Shown: positions 59,070 to 64,000 of the stretch, piece by piece | How positions within the stretch are numbered: the stretch's first letter is position 1 | Layout: each line of letters starts with the position of its first letter | Assembly: GCA_021229015.1 (NCBI GenBank) | Contig: CM037783.1 | Span: 7,573,324 to 7,637,323, forward strand | Direction: 5' to 3' | DNA: 64,000 bases | Source: Solen grandis | Lineage: Eukaryota > Mollusca > Bivalvia > Adapedonta > Solenidae | The notes under the pieces: generated by a model | The model's input: the letters and a program-made list of their open reading frames with translations, nothing else | The model's database searches: none | Told to the model about the DNA's origin: nothing | Translations under genes and position numbers: made by a program

Positions 59070-60740
59070 GGGTAAGTAAATACACTAACTTTAGCTACTA
59101 TTTATAAATCAATTAAATTGCCAGAGGTATATCCCTCACACATCACAATCAACTGTGATGCAATGAAATTAATTTTTGCACAATGATAACCTCACATGCC
59201 CCTACAAAATTATCGAAGAAATGCTATACTCACCATGACCAGAGATCGCATATCTGAGCAGATAAATATTCGTTATAACATAAAATACGTTATAATGTAA
59301 AATTCGTTATGACAGAAAACTAGCCGACCCATTTGGTGAACTGTATAATGAAAGAATACGGAAAATCCACCGGAATCCTAAGTTGTAAAGACAGGACTCT
59401 ATATGGTAATATAGTGAGAAAAGAAGGTGGAGCGTATTCTGGAAAAGACAATGCAGTAAAACCAAGGATGTCTCGGCATGCTAAGGGTGTTTGAGAAGTC
59501 TGTGGATTTTGGTTTTGATATATCGAAGCAAACCCGAGTTACATCCCCTGATCAGTACATTTAACCACTGTCAGCACAAGTCTTTTTAGGCAAGTTGCAT
59601 GACGAATTTCTTTTTTCCCCCCTTTTGATATTTGATTTTGTAAAATGAACGAACAAGCTTATTTTCAGGAAATGCATATGTACAAACATGTTAATAATAA
59701 AAAATAAAAACAAAAATAAAATGAATATTTGATGAAAATATTAGGATTATGACAACAGCAGACCACCTTCTCTTTGTCAAAGATGAAGTTAAACTGTACT
59801 CGCCTGTTAAACAGGATATTTTATAATCTCGGACATTGTAGAGTCTTTTTCTGCCGCCGCAGCAACCGACTTTCTTCTTAGGAAAAAAAAAAGCGACGGG
59901 TCGCCATGTTTTGATTAAATGGTTTAACTATCGTCACGTGGTTTTATTTTGGTGGCATTGATTAAAGTAGCGCAGTGTGACGTTATCACTGTAAGGAGTG
60001 TGATACCAAAGAAGAAGAGGTATGATGGATACTGACTTCTGAAACACCCCACGCATGTCAGCTAAATATAGAACTAGTAAGATACAATTTGCGATTTTTC
60101 TTATTGTATCTTTCGCATAAATAGGCATTTCTTGTTGTTTTTTGTTTGTTTGTTTTTGTTGTTGTTGTTTTTTTGTTTGTTTTTTGTTTTTACTAAAATT
60201 CACATAGAGGCTTTTAGTTGCGTTCAAACAAAAAAAATACTGGGACTTTAAGGGATCAACTTTGTTTTAGCCATTAATTGCAGGTGGTCACTCGGGGATC
60301 GTATATTTCAGTTCTAACAGTTAATTATCCCCTTCATATTTTCATGAACTCGTTTAGTAATATTTGATACGAAATTAAAAATCATGTAAGATATGTATAT
60401 AAATTGTTAAATAATTCCAATTTAAATGATATCAGAAATTATAAACAAAAATAGAAAAAAATCATAGTTTGCAACATAGATTGAAAATGATATTTAAGCA
60501 TCAATATATTTTTTGTATAAAGTTATAATTTATTTGTAGGAAAGGAGACGGACAAGGAATATACGCTGTTTAAGTGATTGCGTGAATTTTCCAAACAGTA
60601 TTATCGGTATATTTTAATGTAGATTATGCATATATTTATTGCAAATAATTAAAAAAAATAAGAAAATTTAAAATACGTTTTCAATCAAAAGATTTTTAGA
60701 TACATGAATGGTTTCGTATAATATGACAATAAATGTTCTT
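59070..60740. other. unassigned AT-rich stretch
   Basis: No supported exon. Three short repeats of the type ATnCGTTATAA occur at 59268-59315, and a T/G-rich low-complexity run lies at 60130-60200. Weak open frames here have no protein-like features. Confidence 0.4.
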
Positions 60741-60757
60741 TTCTGACTTGACTTGAC

Positions 60758-60910
60758 TATTTGAGTTTATCGTCGCTTCGACAGTAATTCAGTCATTTAT
60801 CGACGTCCAGCTAATTACAGGGGGAGGCATCCGGGTAGAACCACCGACCTACCGCAAGCCAGCACGGAGGTTTGAAGGCTTCCTCACATGAAAATCCGAA
60901 TGACCCTGTA
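60758..60910 (-). mobile_element. truncated SINE of the (CAA)n family
   Basis: In reverse it matches the body of the SINE at 58077-58320 (GCTTGCGGTAGGTCGGTGG, CTGTAATTAGCTGGACGTCG) with a 20-30 base deletion in the middle and a changed tail. Confidence 0.65.
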
Positions 60911-60943
60911 GAAAATATCTGCGATTGAATTCATTTACATGTA

Positions 60944-61814
60944 TCTCAATCTCGGTTAGTTATAGCCAGTGTGTATGTATATGAATTGTTGATAAACTGT
61001 CTGATTGTTCCCCGGTGTCTAGGTTGAGTAAATTTTCTAGGAACTGTAGGGAGCTCGCACACAATGAGGAATAAATCCGTCTATGGTTAATGAGATTTTA
61101 TTTTCTTCTTTTCTTTTTGCTTTGTGGTAATCCACAAATTCAAATAACAACAATAAAATAGTCCGTGAAAACACAGTAGTATTAAATAATACTGATAATG
61201 ATGGTTATCCACATAAATGTTCTTAAAACACATTAAAAACAGTATTTAAATATAAATATATAGTTTTTTGCTAGGAAATCCTAAGTTAGAGATCCTTCCT
61301 CCTGGAAAGCCGATATTCGAATCTTAACATTTCACAAAGAAAAGTTTCGCCTACCAGAGACGGGGGGTGACAGACATACCACGTGATCAATTTTATTCGA
61401 TTAGCGATTAAGTACGCAATGTTTTGATGGCAGACACGCTAAACATGCCATGATACCCTCGCGTTTTTTGTACACGTATCTATGACAGATAGACAAAGAA
61501 TGCGTCACGTGGCTGAGACAAAATGATAAAATGAAGAAATGTTTAATTATTGCATCATAAAAAATATAAATACTTTCATTTCCAAATTTAGTTAGGAAAA
61601 AACAAATCATTATAACAATTGAAAGTACAAAGCTACAGGTAAAACATTAGATATATTTTACCGGTGTAGCACTCTTCTATCTCGAAATGAAATTTAGATG
61701 AATTCTTAAGGGAACCTAAATCCATAAACACACATAATCGAGTCTAGATTCGACGGTACCGGCCATGTTTGGTTGGGATCGATATTTACGGATGTGAGTC
61801 TTTTGCATTATCAG
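60944..61814. repeat. left copy of an 871-bp direct duplication
   Basis: Identical to 63129-64000 except for about one indel (near 61170) and a few substitutions (for example CACGCTAAAC against CACGTTAAAC). The right copy is cut by the window end, so the true length is unknown. No coding frame or LTR-type TG...CA ends are evident. The sequence between the copies (61815-63128) has no reverse transcriptase or integrase. Confidence 0.9.
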
Positions 61815-63128
61815 GAAAGTTTATAAATATATGTCAAGTCCACACTACAGTATACGCATTCTTAACATTATTGGTCAAATTAAGACTAGCAGTATGGCCT
61901 TAATATCTAAGTCGTGTTCAGTTTTGATTCATAGTAGACCGGGAATCATATATGGAAATGGGATTTTTTAGTTGGTTTTCTAGTGGCTGTAGTAATGTAG
62001 CCTAAAATGGCTTTATCAGCTAAGTTCGATCAGCGATAATTATTTATGAACTTCACTTAATGAGGGTTAAAGAAGGAATATAAACAACTACAAAATAAGA
62101 AATATTTATCAGGAACACAGAATATAAATCAAAGCACGCAATGTGCTGAGAGACTGTCGGCATCATTTACATGGTGAAATATCTATAATTCTAATTCCAG
62201 TGTCATCTCGATAGAGACAAAGGTCATTTGACGCCAAAAACTCTACAGCTTTTCTCTCAACTCTAGTTACTAGTAATATGACAGCTGAACTCGCTCTGTG
62301 TTTCATGATTTATAACCCCATCTGCAGTCAAGATTTGTTTTATAATGATTTGCAGTAAAGTTACATTCATAAATTGCATATCTGAGGAGGTCATGACTTC
62401 ACAATCGCAGTGAATTTATACGCTACTGAGCATAGAGGGATATAGTGCGATGAAATTGGCTATGGTAATTATGCAAATCAACCACGACTGTTTTTTGATA
62501 ATCGGTACGTAAAACTGACTATCGCCAGTTTAAAAATAATAGTTTGTGCTTTATATTGTAATGCCATTATTATTTCATGTGCAGATTTTTGTGCTGCTTC
62601 ACTCCGGTATCACACTGAAGATAAGTGGGATTATACCACTCCAAGTGACACAAGGAAAACCAATTCTGGGATAACCCTTGCATGATGAACGCCTAACACT
62701 ATGGAGGTGTATTAATGCATGGAGATATAAGACTAATGAATCTGCTATGCTGTGCTTGGGATCAAACTTCTGTTCTCCAGACGCTTGAACCGCTTGTAAA
62801 CGAGGAGGGGCTATTTTGATGGGAATATATATTCTCTTTAAATAGGAGATAAAAACAAAGTAAAAGAAATGGTGCCAATTTTAAACGATCAGCATCGAAA
62901 TTTGACATTTGAGTTAAGGATTTGTGCCATGACCCTGCCCAACATGTTGAAGTAGTTGGTCAAGTACTTATAAAATTTGTGTTCTAGCATTGAAGTATGG
63001 CCTTGACGTTTGAGCTATGAAAACCTGTGCCATGGGCATGTGTATGATACTGAAGAATTCAATCAAACCCTTAAATGCACGAGGAAGTTACAGCCCGAAC
63101 ATAAATGAATTTGAATATTTTGCAGGGT
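61815..63128. other. unique stretch between the duplicated segments
   Basis: No gene recognised. It holds one SINE, listed separately. Confidence 0.4.
62590..62815 (-). mobile_element. V-SINE-like copy
   Basis: The core CTTCACTCCGGTATCACACTGAAGATAAGTGGG and a tRNA-like head at the right (in reverse ACAAGCGGTTCAAGCGTCTGG, then AGTTTGATCCC) are recognisable. Confidence 0.5.
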
Positions 63129-64000
63129 TCTCAATCTCGGTTAGTTATAGCCAGTGTGTATGTATATGAATTGTTGATAAACTGTCTGATTGTTCCCCGG
63201 TGTCTAGGTTGAGTAAATTTTCTAGGAACTGTAGGGAGCTCGCACACAATGAGGAATAAATCCGTCTATGGTTAATGAGATTTTATTTTCTTCTTTTCTT
63301 TTTGCTTTGTGGTAATCCACAAATTCAAATAACAACAATAAAATAGTCCGTGAAACACACAGTAGTATTAAATAATACTGATAATGATGGTTATCCACAT
63401 AAATGTTCTTAAAACACATTAAAAACAGTATTTAAATATAAATATATAGTTTTTTGCTAGGAAATCCTAAGTTAGAGATCCTTCCTCCTGGAAAGCCGAT
63501 ATTCGAATCTTAACATTTCACAAAGAAAAGTTTCGCCTACCAGAGACGGGGGGTGACAGACATACCACGTGATCAATTTTATTCGATTAGCGATTAAGTA
63601 CGCAATGTTTTGATGGCAGACACGTTAAACATGCCATGATACCCTCGCGTTTTTAGTACACGTATCTATGACAGATAGACAAAGAATGCGTCACGTGGCT
63701 GAGACAAAATGATAAAATGAAGAAATGTTTAATTATTGCATCATAAAAAATATAAATACTTTCATTTCCAAATTTAGTTAGGAAAAAACAAATCATTATA
63801 ACAATTGAAAGTACAAAGCTACAGGTAAAACATTAGATATATTTTACCGGTGTAGCACTCTTCTATCTCGAAATGAAATTTAGATGAATTCTTAAGGGAA
63901 CCTAAATCCATAAACACACATAATCGAATCTAGATTCGACGGTACCGGCCATGTTTGGTTGGGATCGATATTTACGGATGTGAGTCTTTTGCATTATCAG
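63129..64000. repeat. right copy of the 871-bp direct duplication (runs off the window)
   Basis: See the copy at 60944-61814; the offset between them is 2,185-2,186 bases throughout. Confidence 0.9.

Noticed and set aside
60944..64000. LTR retrotransposon with 871-bp LTRs
   Set aside because: The 1.3 kb between the repeats has no gag, protease, reverse transcriptase or integrase sequence, and the repeat lacks clear TG...CA ends.

Overview
This is AT-rich eukaryotic DNA, most likely from a bivalve mollusc. Three things point there. Coding sequence lies in short exons bounded by GT-AG introns with consistent phases. tRNA-derived SINEs are abundant. Several elements pair a (CCGT)n/(ACGG)n microsatellite with a tandem core of about 160-172 bp, the architecture described for bivalve 'pearl' elements. 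No rRNA, functional tRNA, CRISPR or prokaryotic-type operon is visible. A 100-N scaffold gap lies at 41165-41264.

Layout. 1-5.3 kb: mostly unassigned sequence, the 3' end of a non-LTR retrotransposon (-), a decayed Penelope-like element (+), and a promoter-like stretch with a perfect NRF1 palindrome. 5.8-8.0 kb: an element with a tandem core of about 830-860 bp. 9.4-10.7 kb: a hAT-type transposon with perfect 15-bp ends and only the first zinc-finger part of its transposase. 11.9-13.4 kb: a broken Helentron (Pif1-like helicase end plus endonuclease). 14.3-17.4 kb: a complete three-exon gene for a 292-residue OB-fold (RPA-like) protein. 17.5-23.0 kb: a run of pearl-like elements. 28.8-36.2 kb: seven phase-consistent exons of an acidic, serine-rich protein whose N-terminal pattern resembles claspin; pogo-, hAT- and pearl-like insertions occupy its introns. 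36-43 kb: MITEs, pearl-like elements, another hAT zinc-finger remnant and the gap. 43.2-45.3 kb: a duplicate of the 5' end of the gene at 53-58 kb. 45.4-47.9 kb: a 55-bp minisatellite. 53.5-58.5 kb (-): a five-exon gene for a type I membrane receptor with EGF-like repeats (MEGF/Draper style), a transmembrane helix and a tail with two YxxL motifs that form an ITAM-like pair. 60.9-64.0 kb: a nearly identical direct duplication of at least 871 bp, cut by the window edge.

The OB-fold and claspin-like genes both suggest DNA replication or repair, but nothing shows them to be co-regulated. The receptor gene belongs to a separate theme, recognition and phagocytosis. Its duplicated first exons sit just right of the scaffold gap, so the left and right halves of the window may not be truly contiguous. 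The observations I would follow first are the ITAM-like tail whose spacing is set by a tandem splice acceptor, the orphan signal-peptide exons about 14 kb away, and the shared core length of many unrelated tandem-core elements.
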